64,000 nucleotides of DNA from Pseudomonas caricapapayae. Its GTDB lineage: Bacteria > Pseudomonadota > Gammaproteobacteria > Pseudomonadales > Pseudomonadaceae. How positions within the stretch are numbered: the stretch's first letter is position 1; the number at the start of each line of letters is the position of its first letter. The stretch lies in NCBI RefSeq assembly GCF_001400735.1, contig NZ_LJPW01000068.1, forward strand, positions 49,876 through 113,875, given 5' to 3'. A program made the position numbers and the translations under genes. Positions 1 to 9,100 of this stretch are shown one piece after another. The notes beneath the pieces are model-generated. The model saw only the letters and a list, made by a program, of their open reading frames with translations, ran no database searches and was not told the origin of the DNA.

Positions 1-2775
1 GAGATCTGGTATCAGGTGCGCAAGAAGGTCGATGACATTCGTGGCCAGTTCCCGCAGGGGCTGCAAGGCCCGTCATTCAACGACGAGTTCGGCGATGTGT
101 ACGGCTCGATCTATGCGTTTACCGCAGACGGTTTCTCGATGCGTCAGTTGCGTGACTACGTCGAGAAGGTTCGCGCCGACATCCGCGAAGTGCCCGGTCT
201 GGGCAAGGTCGAGATGATCGGTCAGCAGGATGAAGTGCTGTACCTGAACTTCTCGACCCGCAAACTCGCTGCATTGGGCATCGACCAGAGCCAGGTGGTG
301 CAAAGCCTGCAATCACAGAACGCGGTGACGCCTGCCGGGGTGATCGAAGCCGGGCCGGAGCGTATCTCGGTGCGTACCTCCGGCCAGTTCGCGTCCGAAA
401 AGGATCTGGCTGCAGTCAATCTGCGCATCAATGACCGTTTTTACCGTCTGAGCGACATTGCTGACATAGCCCGTGGCTACACCGATCCGCCCAAACCGCT
501 GTTCCGCTTCGATGGCAAACCGGCGATCGGTCTGGCCATCGCGATGCAGAAGGGCGGCAACATCCAGTCGTTCGGCAAGGCGCTGCATGAGCGTATGGAC
601 GCCACAACGGCGGAGCTGCCAGTCGGCATTGGCGTGCACAAGGTGTCGGATCAGGCCGAGGTGGTGAACAAGGCTGTGGGCGGCTTCACCAGCGCGTTGT
701 TCGAGGCGGTAATCATCGTGCTTTTGGTCAGCTTCGTCAGCCTCGGGTTTCGCGCAGGACTGGTGGTCGCGTGTTCGATTCCGCTGGTGCTGGCGATGGT
801 GTTCGTGTTCATGGAATACAGCGGCATCACCATGCAACGGATCTCCCTTGGCGCGCTGATCATTGCCCTCGGCCTGCTGGTGGATGACGCCATGATTACC
901 GTGGAAATGATGGTCACACGGTTGGAAATGGGGGAATCCAAGGAGCAGGCCGCGACTTACGCCTACACCTCGACAGCGTTCCCGATGCTCACCGGTACGC
1001 TGGTGACTGTGGCCGGCTTTGTGCCGATCGGCCTGAACAACAGCTCGGCGGGGGAATACACATTCACGCTGTTTGCCGTGATTGCTGTGGCGATGCTGGT
1101 CTCGTGGCTGGTTGCCGTGCTGTTTGCACCGGTGATCGGCGTGCATATTCTGAGCGCCAACATCAAGCCGAAATCCGAAGAGCCCGGCCGCATAGGCCGG
1201 GCATTCAACGGCAGCATGCTCTGGGCCATGCGTCATCGCTGGCTGGCGATTGGCATCACGATAGGGTTGTTCGCTGCGTCGCTGTTCTCCATGCAGTTCG
1301 TGCAGAACCAGTTCTTCCCGTCGTCGGACCGCCCGGAAATTCTGGTCGATCTGAACCTGCCGCAGAACGCCTCGATCAACGAGACGCGCAAGGTGGTGGA
1401 TCGTTTTGAAGCGAGCCTCAAGGACGATCCGGACATCGAGCGCTGGAGCACCTATATCGGCCAGGGCGCGTTGCGTTTCTACCTGCCTCTCGATCAGCAA
1501 CTGGAAAACCCGTTCTACGCCCAGCTGGTGATTGTCAGCAAAGGCCTGGAAGAGCGTGGCGCGTTGACTGCCCGCCTGCAAAAACGCCTGCGTGATGACT
1601 TCGTCGGCATCGGGTCGTATGTGCAGGCGCTGGAGATGGGCCCTCCGGTGGGTCGTCCGTTGCAGTATCGCGTCAGCGGCGAGAACATCGACAAGGTGCG
1701 TCAGCACGCCATCGAGCTGGCTACGCTGCTCGATCAGAACACGCATGTGGGCGAGGTGATCTACGACTGGAACGAGCCAGGCAAGGTGCTGCGCATCGAC
1801 ATCAATCAGGACAAGGCCCGGCAGTTGGGTCTGTCGTCCGAAGACGTTGCCAAGCTGATGAACAGCGTGGTCAGCGGTTCTACCGTGACCCAGGTGCGTG
1901 ACGATATCTATCTGATCAACGTGATCGGACGTGCCGAAGATGCCGAGCGCGGTACACCGGAAACCCTGCAGAACCTGCAAATCGTGACGCCGAGCGGTAC
2001 TTCCATTCCGTTGCTGGCCTTTGCCACGGTCGGTTATGAGCTGGAGCAGCCGCTGGTCTGGCGTCGCGATCGCCAGCCGACCATTACCGTGAAAGGTGCC
2101 GTGCGAGACGCGATTCAGCCGACCGATCTGGTCAAACAGTTGCAACCGGAAATCGACAAGTTTGCCGCTGGCCTGCCGGTCGGCTACAAGGTTGCGACCG
2201 GCGGCACGGTCGAGGAAAGCAGCAAGGCGCAAGGGCCGATTGCCAGCGTTGCGCCGCTGATGTTGTTCCTCATGGCAACGTTCCTGATGATCCAGCTGCA
2301 CAGCGTGCAGAAGATGTTTCTGGTGGCCAGTGTCGCGCCACTGGGCTTGATCGGTGTGGTGCTGGCGCTTATCCCGACCGGCACGCCACTGGGTTTCGTG
2401 GCTATTCTCGGGGTGCTGGCGCTGATTGGTATCATCATCCGCAACTCGGTCATTCTGGTGACCCAGATCGACGCCTACGAGCGCAGTGGCTACCTGCCCT
2501 GGGACGCGGTGGTCGAAGCCACCGAACATCGCCGCCGGCCAATTCTGTTGACGGCGGCAGCGGCCAGTCTGGGCATGATCCCTATCGCTCGGGAAGTGTT
2601 CTGGGGGCCGATGGCCTACGCCATGATCGGCGGCATCATCATCGCCACCCTGCTGACGTTGCTGTTCCTGCCCGCGTTGTATGTGGCCTGGTATCGCATC
2701 AAGGAACCCACCGATGAACAGCGTCAGGAAGCGGCGGACAATGACGAGGGTGAACACGCGCAGCCAGCGCATTGA
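1..2775 (+). CDS. RND efflux transporter permease (5' end outside window)
   Basis: Inner-membrane pump subunit of the resistance-nodulation-division family, which uses proton entry to export drugs or other compounds through a tripartite complex. The frame is open from base 1, so the start lies upstream; 924 residues are visible and roughly 100 are missing compared with the usual 1020-1050. Visible parts are a periplasmic porter domain, a membrane block containing LVDDAMITVEM (around bases 870-905) with the paired aspartates of the proton relay, a second porter domain and a second membrane block ending LFLPALYVAWY. The gene closes with a hydrophilic tail. The overall sequence resembles the TriC/multidrug subgroup more than heavy-metal pumps, but the substrate cannot be read. 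Its membrane-fusion partners would be expected upstream of the window. An 8-bp hairpin (2780-2787 with 2799-2806) follows the stop but has no T run. Confidence 0.93.
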   Translation, partial: EIWYQVRKKVDDIRGQFPQGLQGPSFNDEFGDVYGSIYAFTADGFSMRQLRDYVEKVRADIREVPGLGKVEMIGQQDEVLYLNFSTRKLAALGIDQSQVVQSLQSQNAVTPAGVIEAGPERISVRTSGQFASEKDLAAVNLRINDRFYRLSDIADIARGYTDPPKPLFRFDGKPAIGLAIAMQKGGNIQSFGKALHERMDATTAELPVGIGVHKVSDQAEVVNKAVGGFTSALFEAVIIVLLVSFVSLGFRAGLVVACSIPLVLAMVFVFMEYSGITMQRISLGALIIALGLLVDDAMITVEMMVTRLEMGESKEQAATYAYTSTAFPMLTGTLVTVAGFVPIGLNNSSAGEYTFTLFAVIAVAMLVSWLVAVLFAPVIGVHILSANIKPKSEEPGRIGRAFNGSMLWAMRHRWLAIGITIGLFAASLFSMQFVQNQFFPSSDRPEILVDLNLPQNASINETRKVVDRFEASLKDDPDIERWSTYIGQGALRFYLPLDQQLENPFYAQLVIVSKGLEERGALTARLQKRLRDDFVGIGSYVQALEMGPPVGRPLQYRVSGENIDKVRQHAIELATLLDQNTHVGEVIYDWNEPGKVLRIDINQDKARQLGLSSEDVAKLMNSVVSGSTVTQVRDDIYLINVIGRAEDAERGTPETLQNLQIVTPSGTSIPLLAFATVGYELEQPLVWRRDRQPTITVKGAVRDAIQPTDLVKQLQPEIDKFAAGLPVGYKVATGGTVEESSKAQGPIASVAPLMLFLMATFLMIQLHSVQKMFLVASVAPLGLIGVVLALIPTGTPLGFVAILGVLALIGIIIRNSVILVTQIDAYERSGYLPWDAVVEATEHRRRPILLTAAAASLGMIPIAREVFWGPMAYAMIGGIIIATLLTLLFLPALYVAWYRIKEPTDEQRQEAADNDEGEHAQPAH

Positions 2776-2849
2776 TATGCGTTGGAGCGAGACGCACTCT
2801 CCAACGCTCAGCGTTATATGCAAGCTCTGAAACGCCCGCAAGATGGGGC

Positions 2850-3028
2850 TTTCAGGCTTCTGCCCGCAGGGCGTGGGGGCGACCGGGGCGGCGATCCGCA
2901 TTGTTCGCGAAGACGATGTTTTAGGCGCTGCATTTTCGGCGGCTATACCAACCCTTTCGCGAACAAGCGAAGCGTCGCCCGGTCCGCTCCCACGGCCTTC
3001 GGCCAGAGTCAAAAACAGACTTGTGTAT
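2850..3028. repeat. Degenerate REP-type intergenic repeat
   Basis: The gap between the RND gene and the methyltransferase contains a diverged member of the repeat family seen again at 6352, 22858, 38727, 51027 and 59262. Shared pieces are TTGTTCGCGAAGAC-like and TTTCGCGAACAAG cores in opposite orientation, then CGCTCCCACGGCCTTCGGCCAGA and an AAAACAGACTTGTGTAT tail. No gene is supported here. Confidence 0.65.
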
Positions 3029-3050
3029 GACACGGAGCATGAAAGGCAGT

Positions 3051-3674
3051 CTAGCGCCGCCAGACACTCGCCAGCCAAGGCTGCTGATCCCTCGGCAGCC
3101 CGGCGGGACGGTAGTAGTGCTCCAGTTCGGTAAACCCTGCTTCGGTCAGCAGTTCGCGCCATGTTTCGAGGTCGTGATATGCACCATAACGTTCGCCGTT
3201 CCAGCCTTCCTGATTCTCACCACGCGGGTTGGAACTGAACAGTACGCCGCCCGGTTTGAGCGTGGCATGCAGCTGACGCAGTACACGTGGCAGTTCCTGC
3301 CTGGGGACGTGGAACAGCACCGCATTGGCGAAGATGCCATCGAAACGGCCTTGCGGCAGGTCAAGTTCAAGGAAGTTCTGCTGCAACACTTCGCAACCGG
3401 TCTCGGTGCGGGCCATTTCGGCGAAACGTTCGGAGCCGTCGAGCCCGACCGCGACATGTCCCATTGCCGTGAACGTTTTCAGGTCTCGCCCCGGCCCACA
3501 GCCGAAATCGAGAATCTGCCACGGTCCCGGGCCTTCGATGTGGCGCAGCAATGCATCGATATTCTGGCTGACATCGTGATCGCGGGTGCCTTCGCGGAAG
3601 TCGTCGGCTACACGGTTGTAATGACTGACGGTGGTCGAGGTAATCTGCGCAAGGGTCTGAGGGTCGAGCGTCAT
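3051..3674 (-). CDS. Class I SAM-dependent methyltransferase
   Basis: A 207-residue cytoplasmic methyltransferase. Motif I is DFGCGPGRD at residues 56-64, followed by an acidic residue after the second strand (VGLDGSE) and FDGIFANAVLFHVP, the typical post-II/III region of methyltransferase family 11/25. The substrate is not identifiable from sequence. It lies alone between a repeat and the metI end; the 56-base gap to metI on the same strand leaves co-transcription with the importer possible but unproven. No membrane segment or signal peptide is visible. Confidence 0.85.
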   Translation of the reverse strand: MTLDPQTLAQITSTTVSHYNRVADDFREGTRDHDVSQNIDALLRHIEGPGPWQILDFGCGPGRDLKTFTAMGHVAVGLDGSERFAEMARTETGCEVLQQNFLELDLPQGRFDGIFANAVLFHVPRQELPRVLRQLHATLKPGGVLFSSNPRGENQEGWNGERYGAYHDLETWRELLTEAGFTELEHYYRPAGLPRDQQPWLASVWRR

Positions 3675-3730
3675 AAAGGGCGGTCCGGCAAAGGAAGACC
3701 GCCAATATACCCCCGCTGCGCTGTCGCTGC

Positions 3731-4375
3731 TCAGCGCCTGTCGAAGCTGCGTGCCAATCGGTCGCCGCCCAGCTGTACCAGCGCCACTACGGCCACCAGC
3801 AAGACAATCACAGTGAGCATCACCTGCGTGTCGAAGCGCTGATAGCCATAGCGATAGGCGATATCGCCCAGCCCGCCTGCGCCGATGGCACCGGCCATGG
3901 CCGACGAGTTGATCATCGTCACCAGCGTGATGGTAAAGCCGCCGACGATGCCCGGACGCGCTTCCGGGAGCAGCACATGCCAGATGATATGCCAGCGGCG
4001 ACAGCCCATCGCTTGCGCCGCCTCGACCAGACCATGATCGACCTCACGCAGGCTGACTTCGGCGATTCGTGCAAAGAACGGCGTGGCCGCGATGGTCAGG
4101 GGCACAACGGCTGCCCACACCCCGTATGTAGTACCGACGATCATCCGTGTGAAGGGGATCAGCGCAACCATCAGGATCAGAAAGGGTATCGAGCGAAACA
4201 GGTTCACGAAGGCACCCAGCACCCGGTTGATCCCCGGTGCTTCGTAGATGCCGCCTTTGGAGCTTGTGACCAGAATCACCGCCAGCGGGATGCCCAGCAG
4301 CAACGCGATCAACGACGACACGCCGACCATCAGAAAGGTGTCTAGGGTGCCTTGCAGCAAACGATCAACCCACAT
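3731..4375 (-). CDS. metI: D-methionine/methionine-type ABC transporter permease MetI
   Basis: Inner-membrane permease of 214 residues that forms the channel of a MetNIQ importer. The start MWVDRLLQG at 4375 overlaps the metN stop by 11 bases; the open frame extends further upstream but that part is metN read in another frame. Five hydrophobic segments are visible and the EAA loop reads [26 protein letters not shown], which contacts the ATPase. Length matches the family (about 217-225). Third gene of metQ-metN-metI. The nearby SfnB-like and DszA-like genes suggest that the cargo could be an organosulfur compound rather than methionine itself; that is inference. Confidence 0.93.
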   Translation of the reverse strand: MWVDRLLQGTLDTFLMVGVSSLIALLLGIPLAVILVTSSKGGIYEAPGINRVLGAFVNLFRSIPFLILMVALIPFTRMIVGTTYGVWAAVVPLTIAATPFFARIAEVSLREVDHGLVEAAQAMGCRRWHIIWHVLLPEARPGIVGGFTITLVTMINSSAMAGAIGAGGLGDIAYRYGYQRFDTQVMLTVIVLLVAVVALVQLGGDRLARSFDRR

Positions 4376-5495
4376 AACCCAGTACCTCCGCGCGGGGTGC
4401 CAATTGACGGGCACGTGCCAGCAACTCGGCGCATGCATAGGGTGATCCGGTGATCGACAGGACCAGATGGCCGACAGCCCGGTCCTGAATCCGCTCGACC
4501 CCGCCTTGCAGCAATTGCACTTTGCCGCCCAGCGCCGTAAACAGCGCGGCCAGGTCCGGCCCCTGGTCACTCACACCGGTAAAATGCACATCCAGCAACA
4601 GGGCCGCGTCTGGCCGTTGCGGTTGATCGCTCAGACGCTCTGCCCATTCCTTGGGCAACCCGGTTTGCAGCGGTGCCAGCAAGGTTTTGCTGACCTCATG
4701 CTGCGGGTCGCCAAACACTTGCCAGACCGGCCCTTGCTCGACTATCCGGCCTTGTTCCAGCACCACCACGCGGTGGCAGATATCACGGATTACCGCCATT
4801 TCATGGGTGATCAGCACAATGGTCAGGCCCAGGCGCTGATTGATCTCGCGCAGAAGGCCGAGGATCGACTGAGTGGTTTCCGGGTCCAGCGCCGAAGTGG
4901 CCTCGTCGCACAGCAGGATCGCCGGGTCGTGCACGAGTGCGCGAGCGATGCCGACACGCTGTTTCTGCCCGCCGGACAGTTGCGCGGGGTATACGTTGTG
5001 CTTGTCCTGCAAACCCACCAGGTCCAGCAACTGCGCGACCTTGCGTTGACGCTGCTCTCTGGGCACGCCAGCCACCTTGAGCGGCAGCTCGACGTTCTGC
5101 CACACGGTCTTGGCCGACATCAGGTTGAAGTGCTGAAAGATCATGCCGATGCGCCGGCGCAGCTCCACCAGCTTGTCTTCGTCGAACTCACCGATGTCTA
5201 CCTGATCGATCAGCACCCGGCCGCTGCTGGGCTGTTCCAGGCGGTTGATGGTGCGGATCAGCGATGATTTGCCGGCACCGCTGCGACCGATGATGCCGAA
5301 GATCTCGCCGCGCTGGACAGCCAGGTCGATATTGCCCAGCGCCTCGACCGGACCTTGCTGGCCGTCGTAGGTCTTGCCCAGGTTGATGAAGCGCACATGG
5401 GCGCGGTTCAGCTCCGGGTGCAGCTCGGCCTGTTGCGCCAGTTGCCCTGCGCCCGGTGTGTCGAGTGGCAGTTGGCGTTGCGCGGTTGCGGTCAT
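4365..5495 (-). CDS. metN: Methionine-type ABC transporter ATP-binding protein MetN
   Basis: ATPase of the MetNIQ importer, 376 residues from MTATAQRQ. This start gives an ATGA four-base overlap with metQ and has GGAAAG just upstream; an in-frame ATG three codons earlier (5504) is the alternative. Walker [10 protein letters not shown] is at about 70-78, the signature LSGGQKQR at 173-180 and Walker [13 protein letters not shown] at about 193-204. The last 90 or so residues form the NIL-type regulatory domain that in E. coli MetN binds methionine and inhibits transport. An N-terminal extension of about 30 residues precedes the ABC core. Confidence 0.95.
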   Translation of the reverse strand: MTATAQRQLPLDTPGAGQLAQQAELHPELNRAHVRFINLGKTYDGQQGPVEALGNIDLAVQRGEIFGIIGRSGAGKSSLIRTINRLEQPSSGRVLIDQVDIGEFDEDKLVELRRRIGMIFQHFNLMSAKTVWQNVELPLKVAGVPREQRQRKVAQLLDLVGLQDKHNVYPAQLSGGQKQRVGIARALVHDPAILLCDEATSALDPETTQSILGLLREINQRLGLTIVLITHEMAVIRDICHRVVVLEQGRIVEQGPVWQVFGDPQHEVSKTLLAPLQTGLPKEWAERLSDQPQRPDAALLLDVHFTGVSDQGPDLAALFTALGGKVQLLQGGVERIQDRAVGHLVLSITGSPYACAELLARARQLAPRAEVLGYVG

Positions 5496-6280
5496 TCTTT
5501 CCATCCCGCCTGATAAAGCTTGCCGTTGACCTTGTCGAGTGAGGCGCGAACGACAGGCGAGTGCTGGTAGATGTCGACGAATTTCGCCAGCCGCGGGTCG
5601 TCCTTGTGATCCGGTCTGATCACGAACTGAATGACGTATTCCGGGTGGTCCAGACCGTCGAACAGGATGGCCGAATCGGCCGCAAAGGTCTTGGCCAGGC
5701 GGATGTAAGCGGGGTAGCCCTGCACCAGATCGGCATCATCGTAAGCACGCACCAGCTGCACGGCCTCGACCTGGATGATTTTGAGCTTTTTAGGGTTGGC
5801 GGTGATGTCTTCTTCGGTCGCCTTGTAGCCGACGCCCTCCTTGAGGCTGATCAGCCCGGCCTTGGCCAGCAGTTGCAGGCCGCGTCCACTGTTGATCGGG
5901 TCGTTGGCGATGGCCACGGTTGCGCCAGTCGGCAGCTCATCGAAGCTCTTGTACTTTTTCGAGTACAGACCGACGTTGTTGATGATCCCCGGCGCGTAGG
6001 GCACCAGCCCGAAACCCGCGGCTTCATTGGCATTGTTCAAAAACGGGACGTGCTGAAAGTAGTTCACGTCGATGTCGCCCGCAGCGAGGGTGACGTTGGG
6101 GGCGATCCAGTCGGTGAACTCGACCAGCTCGACTTTCAGGCCCTGCTTGCCCGCCTCTTCGACAGCGGCTTCGAGCGGTATGGCGAAAGCTGCCGTGGTG
6201 CCGACTTTCAACGGTTTGTCGTCAGCGTAAGCGGTCAGGGTCAACAGGCCGAGGGCCAGTGCAGCGAGGGTTTTGCTCAT
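5492..6280 (-). CDS. metQ: MetQ/NlpA-family substrate-binding protein
   Basis: Periplasmic binding protein of 262 residues that delivers substrate to MetNI. The start [11 protein letters not shown] at 6280 is chosen because AAAGGA precedes it and the signal peptide begins there; the upstream frame continues into a repeat. The signal peptide ends near LTAYA-DD, and there is no lipobox cysteine, whereas E. coli MetQ is a lipoprotein; this one looks soluble. Family marks include [23 protein letters not shown]. It is the first gene of metQ-metN-metI and lies 231 bases downstream of the DszA-like gene on the same strand. Confidence 0.94.
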   Translation of the reverse strand: MSKTLAALALGLLTLTAYADDKPLKVGTTAAFAIPLEAAVEEAGKQGLKVELVEFTDWIAPNVTLAAGDIDVNYFQHVPFLNNANEAAGFGLVPYAPGIINNVGLYSKKYKSFDELPTGATVAIANDPINSGRGLQLLAKAGLISLKEGVGYKATEEDITANPKKLKIIQVEAVQLVRAYDDADLVQGYPAYIRLAKTFAADSAILFDGLDHPEYVIQFVIRPDHKDDPRLAKFVDIYQHSPVVRASLDKVNGKLYQAGWKE

Positions 6281-6305
6281 GGTGCGGTCCTTTAAGAAAT
6301 CCCTA

Positions 6306-6500
6306 AGTCTCGTTCCCACGCCCTGAGCTCATCCTTATATACAGACCTGTTTTTGATTCTGGCCGGAGGCCGTGGGAGCGAACTTGTTCGCGAAAGGGCC
6401 GGTATATTCTCCGAAAGTAAATCGTCTGAATCACCGTCTTCGCGGACAAGTCTGCTCCCACAAAATCTGTGTATAACGCTGAGCGCTTCAGCGTGGGCGC
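6306..6500. repeat. REPIN-like paired inverted repeat
   Basis: Between the DszA-like gene and metQ lies a close copy of the element at 22858. The left arm GTGGGAGCGAACTTGTTCGC begins at 6372 and the right arm GTCTTCGCGGACAAGTCTGC at 6435, in inverted orientation with about 35 bases between. The left context TTTTTGATTCTGGCCGGAGG is nearly identical to that of the 22858 copy. The repeat may attenuate transcription between the two genes. Confidence 0.8.
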
Positions 6501-6511
6501 GCATGTCGTAA

Positions 6512-7870
6512 TCAAATACTTCGGTGTGTTGCTCCCGCATGCCGTTGCGGTAAACGATCCGTACCTTCCGGAAACAGTTTTTTGCGCAGGCTGCCGTCTT
6601 CGTAAGCGGTCTTGTAGGAGCCGCGGCGTTGCAGCTCCGGGATCACCAGGTCGATGAAGTCCTCATAACTCTCCGGCGTGACGATGCGGGTCAGGTTGAA
6701 TCCATCCAGGCCAGTTTCTGCAATCCACGATTCCAGCTCATCGGCGACCTGCTCAGGCGAGCCGACCAGGGTGATATAACGGCCGCCCAACGCGTGCTGA
6801 TCGAGCAGTTTCTGGCGCGTCCAGTCGTTGTTCTTCAGGTTTTTGGTCGCGGACTGAATGGCGTTGCTCTTCACGTACTGAATGGGCTCGTCCAGTTCGT
6901 ATTCCGAGAAATCGATCCCGGTCGACGCTGCAAAGTGCGCCACGCCTGCTTCGGCGCTGGCATGACGGCGGTATTCGGCGTACTTCTCGCGAGCCAGCGC
7001 CTCGCTGGCGGCAACGATCACGTTGAGGCCCATGAACACCTTGATGTCCTCCGCGTTGCGTCCGGCCTTCACTGCGCTGGCGCGCACCTTGTCGACCTGC
7101 TCGCGGGTGGCAGCTTTGTTCTGGCCGCTGATGAACACGCATTCCGCGTTCTGTCCGGCAAACTGCAGACCACGCTCCGAACTGCCGGCCTGAAACAGCA
7201 CCGGGGTGCGTTGCGGCGACGGTTCGCACAGGTGATAACCCTCGACCTGATAGAACTCGCCTTTGTGCCGTACCTTGTGGACTTTGCCCGGCTGGGCATA
7301 GACACGCTGCTCGCGGTCGTTGATGACTGCGTCGTCTTCCCAGCTACCCTCCCAGAGCTTGTACAGCACCTCCAGGTACTCGTCCGCCTGATCGTAACGG
7401 CGGTCGTGCTCGTTCTGCTCGCTCAGCCCCATCGCCCGCGCCGCACTGTCGAGGTAACCGGTGACAATGTTCCAGCCCACCCGGCCACGGCTCAGATGAT
7501 CCAGCGTCGACATGCGCCTGGCGAACAGATAGGGCGCGTCGTAGGTCAGGTTGGCGGTCAGGCCGAAGCCCAGGTGTTTCGTCACGCCAGTCATGGCCGA
7601 GACCAGCAGCAGCGGGTCGTTGACCGGTAACTGGATAGCTTCCTTCAGGGTCACGTCGACCGAGTTCTGGTAGACGTCGTACACCCCCACGATATCGGCA
7701 ATGAACAGCCCGTCAAACAATCCGCGTTCCAGCAGCCTGGCCAGGTCGGTCCAGTATTCCAGGCTGTTGAAGTGTGTGGAGGTGTCACGCGGATGTGTCC
7801 ACAGGCCATGATTGATATGGCCAATGCAGTTCATGTTGAACGCATTGAGAAGGATCTTCTTGCGCGCCAT
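6512..7870 (-). CDS. NtaA/SnaA/DszA-family FMN-dependent monooxygenase
   Basis: A 452-residue luciferase-like monooxygenase. These enzymes use reduced FMN supplied by a separate reductase to oxidise sulfones, sulfonates or chelators. Family signatures are HPRDTSTHFNSLEYWTDLARLLERGLFDGLFIADI, the flavin-pocket stretch SRGRVGWNIVTGYLDSAARAMG, and LFQAGSSERGLQFAG. Length equals DszA (about 453). Its start overlaps the stop of the upstream SfnB-like gene in TGATG, so the pair is translationally coupled. Two DszC-like proteins upstream and an importer downstream suggest desulfurisation of a transported compound. No flavin reductase is present nearby. The exact substrate is unknown. Confidence 0.88.
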   Translation of the reverse strand: MARKKILLNAFNMNCIGHINHGLWTHPRDTSTHFNSLEYWTDLARLLERGLFDGLFIADIVGVYDVYQNSVDVTLKEAIQLPVNDPLLLVSAMTGVTKHLGFGLTANLTYDAPYLFARRMSTLDHLSRGRVGWNIVTGYLDSAARAMGLSEQNEHDRRYDQADEYLEVLYKLWEGSWEDDAVINDREQRVYAQPGKVHKVRHKGEFYQVEGYHLCEPSPQRTPVLFQAGSSERGLQFAGQNAECVFISGQNKAATREQVDKVRASAVKAGRNAEDIKVFMGLNVIVAASEALAREKYAEYRRHASAEAGVAHFAASTGIDFSEYELDEPIQYVKSNAIQSATKNLKNNDWTRQKLLDQHALGGRYITLVGSPEQVADELESWIAETGLDGFNLTRIVTPESYEDFIDLVIPELQRRGSYKTAYEDGSLRKKLFPEGTDRLPQRHAGATHRSI

Positions 7871-9075
7871 CAGATCGTCCCCCGCAACGGAGGATTGGTG
7901 TCGTTGAGGTAGTAATTGCCGATGGCGTGAAACTTCCAGCGCACCGGATCGTGCAGGGTATGAACGCGGGCATTGCGCCAGTGACGATCCAGGCCGTGCC
8001 CGGCGAGAGTCGATTGGCTGCCGGCCAGCTCGAATAGCGTGCTACCGGCCGCCAGGGAAATCTCCGTGCTGATGGCGCGGGCTTCGGCAACGGCTATCGA
8101 GGCAGCGGCCACGGTCCGGGCATTGCTGTCTGCCTGAGCAATGTCGAGAAACTCCCCGGCCCTTTCCAACAGCGCCTCGGCGGCGTGCAAGCGAATACCG
8201 AGTTTGCCGAAGCTGTGCAGCGTCAGAGGGTCATCCACGGCCTTTTCGATACCTGAATCGATCCATGGTCGGGTACGCGTCTGCACGAACGTCAGGGCGT
8301 CCTCGAAGGCTGCGCGGGCGATGCCGGTGTCGATCGCTGCATGGAGAATCTGCGCCAGCGGGCCGACCGTAGTGGGGCGCTCGAAAGCGCTTTGAAACGG
8401 CACGATGTCGTTCGCGCTGACGTACACATTGTCGAACACCACCGAGCCGCTGCCCGTGGTGCGTTGCCCGAAACCGCTCCAGTCGTCGATGACGGTCAGC
8501 CCCTCACTGTCGTGCGCGGCGAAAACCAATTGCTGCACGCCCTCGTCGTCAATGACCGAGGTGGGAATACGTTGCGCATACAGCGCCCCGGTGGCGTAGA
8601 ACTTGCGGCCGTTGATGCGATAACCGTCACCGTCGCGGGTCAGGCGAGTGGTGCGGTCATGTGCGGTCCGGGTTCCCAGCTCGGCCAGCGCATTGCCGAA
8701 CCGCACGCCAGCCAGTGCCTCGGCATACAGCCGCACCTGCTGTTGTGGATTGCCGTTCACGCGCAGCACTTCAAGGGCATAGAAATGGTTCTGCGGGATC
8801 TGCCCCAGAGAACCATCGGCTTCGGAAATCAGCTGGATCACCCTGGCCAGCGTCACGTTTGAGACACCCGCGCCGCCGAAGGCCTTAGGGACACTGATGC
8901 CCCACAGGCCGGACTGGCTGAACAGGTCGAGTTCGGCATGGGGCAGGCGGCGCTCGCGGTCGCGTTGCGCGCTGTCGGTCTTGAAGTGCGAGGCCAGTTC
9001 GCGGGCGGTTCGCAGGGCCTGAGCGTCACTGGTGATCAGCGCTGCGTTGTCGCGCGCTTGTGGGTTGAAACTCAT
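7870..9075 (-). CDS. sfnB: SfnB-family sulfur acquisition oxidoreductase (copy 1)
   Basis: A 401-residue acyl-CoA dehydrogenase-fold flavoprotein, the same fold as DszC. SfnB proteins are linked to use of dimethyl sulfone and other organosulfur compounds in Pseudomonas. Visible marks are SGLWGISVPKAFGGAGVSNVTLARVIQLISEADGSLGQIPQNHF, GRKFYATGALYAQ, WSGFGQRTTGSGSVVFDNV and the C-terminal LDRHWRNARVHTLHDPVRWKFHAIG. It ends by overlapping the DszA-like start by one base. The second copy lies 25 bases upstream. Expression under sulfur limitation is likely from the family but no regulator site was identified. Confidence 0.88.
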   Translation of the reverse strand: MSFNPQARDNAALITSDAQALRTARELASHFKTDSAQRDRERRLPHAELDLFSQSGLWGISVPKAFGGAGVSNVTLARVIQLISEADGSLGQIPQNHFYALEVLRVNGNPQQQVRLYAEALAGVRFGNALAELGTRTAHDRTTRLTRDGDGYRINGRKFYATGALYAQRIPTSVIDDEGVQQLVFAAHDSEGLTVIDDWSGFGQRTTGSGSVVFDNVYVSANDIVPFQSAFERPTTVGPLAQILHAAIDTGIARAAFEDALTFVQTRTRPWIDSGIEKAVDDPLTLHSFGKLGIRLHAAEALLERAGEFLDIAQADSNARTVAAASIAVAEARAISTEISLAAGSTLFELAGSQSTLAGHGLDRHWRNARVHTLHDPVRWKFHAIGNYYLNDTNPPLRGTI

Positions 9076-9100
9076 GAAGGGTGTTCTCCAGTGGTCTGGT

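Noticed and set aside
313..3162. A 949-codon open frame antisense to the RND gene
   Set aside because: It is the stop-poor opposite strand of a high-GC gene; its product is rich in His/Gln/Arg with no recognisable domain, and the real RND protein covers the same bases.
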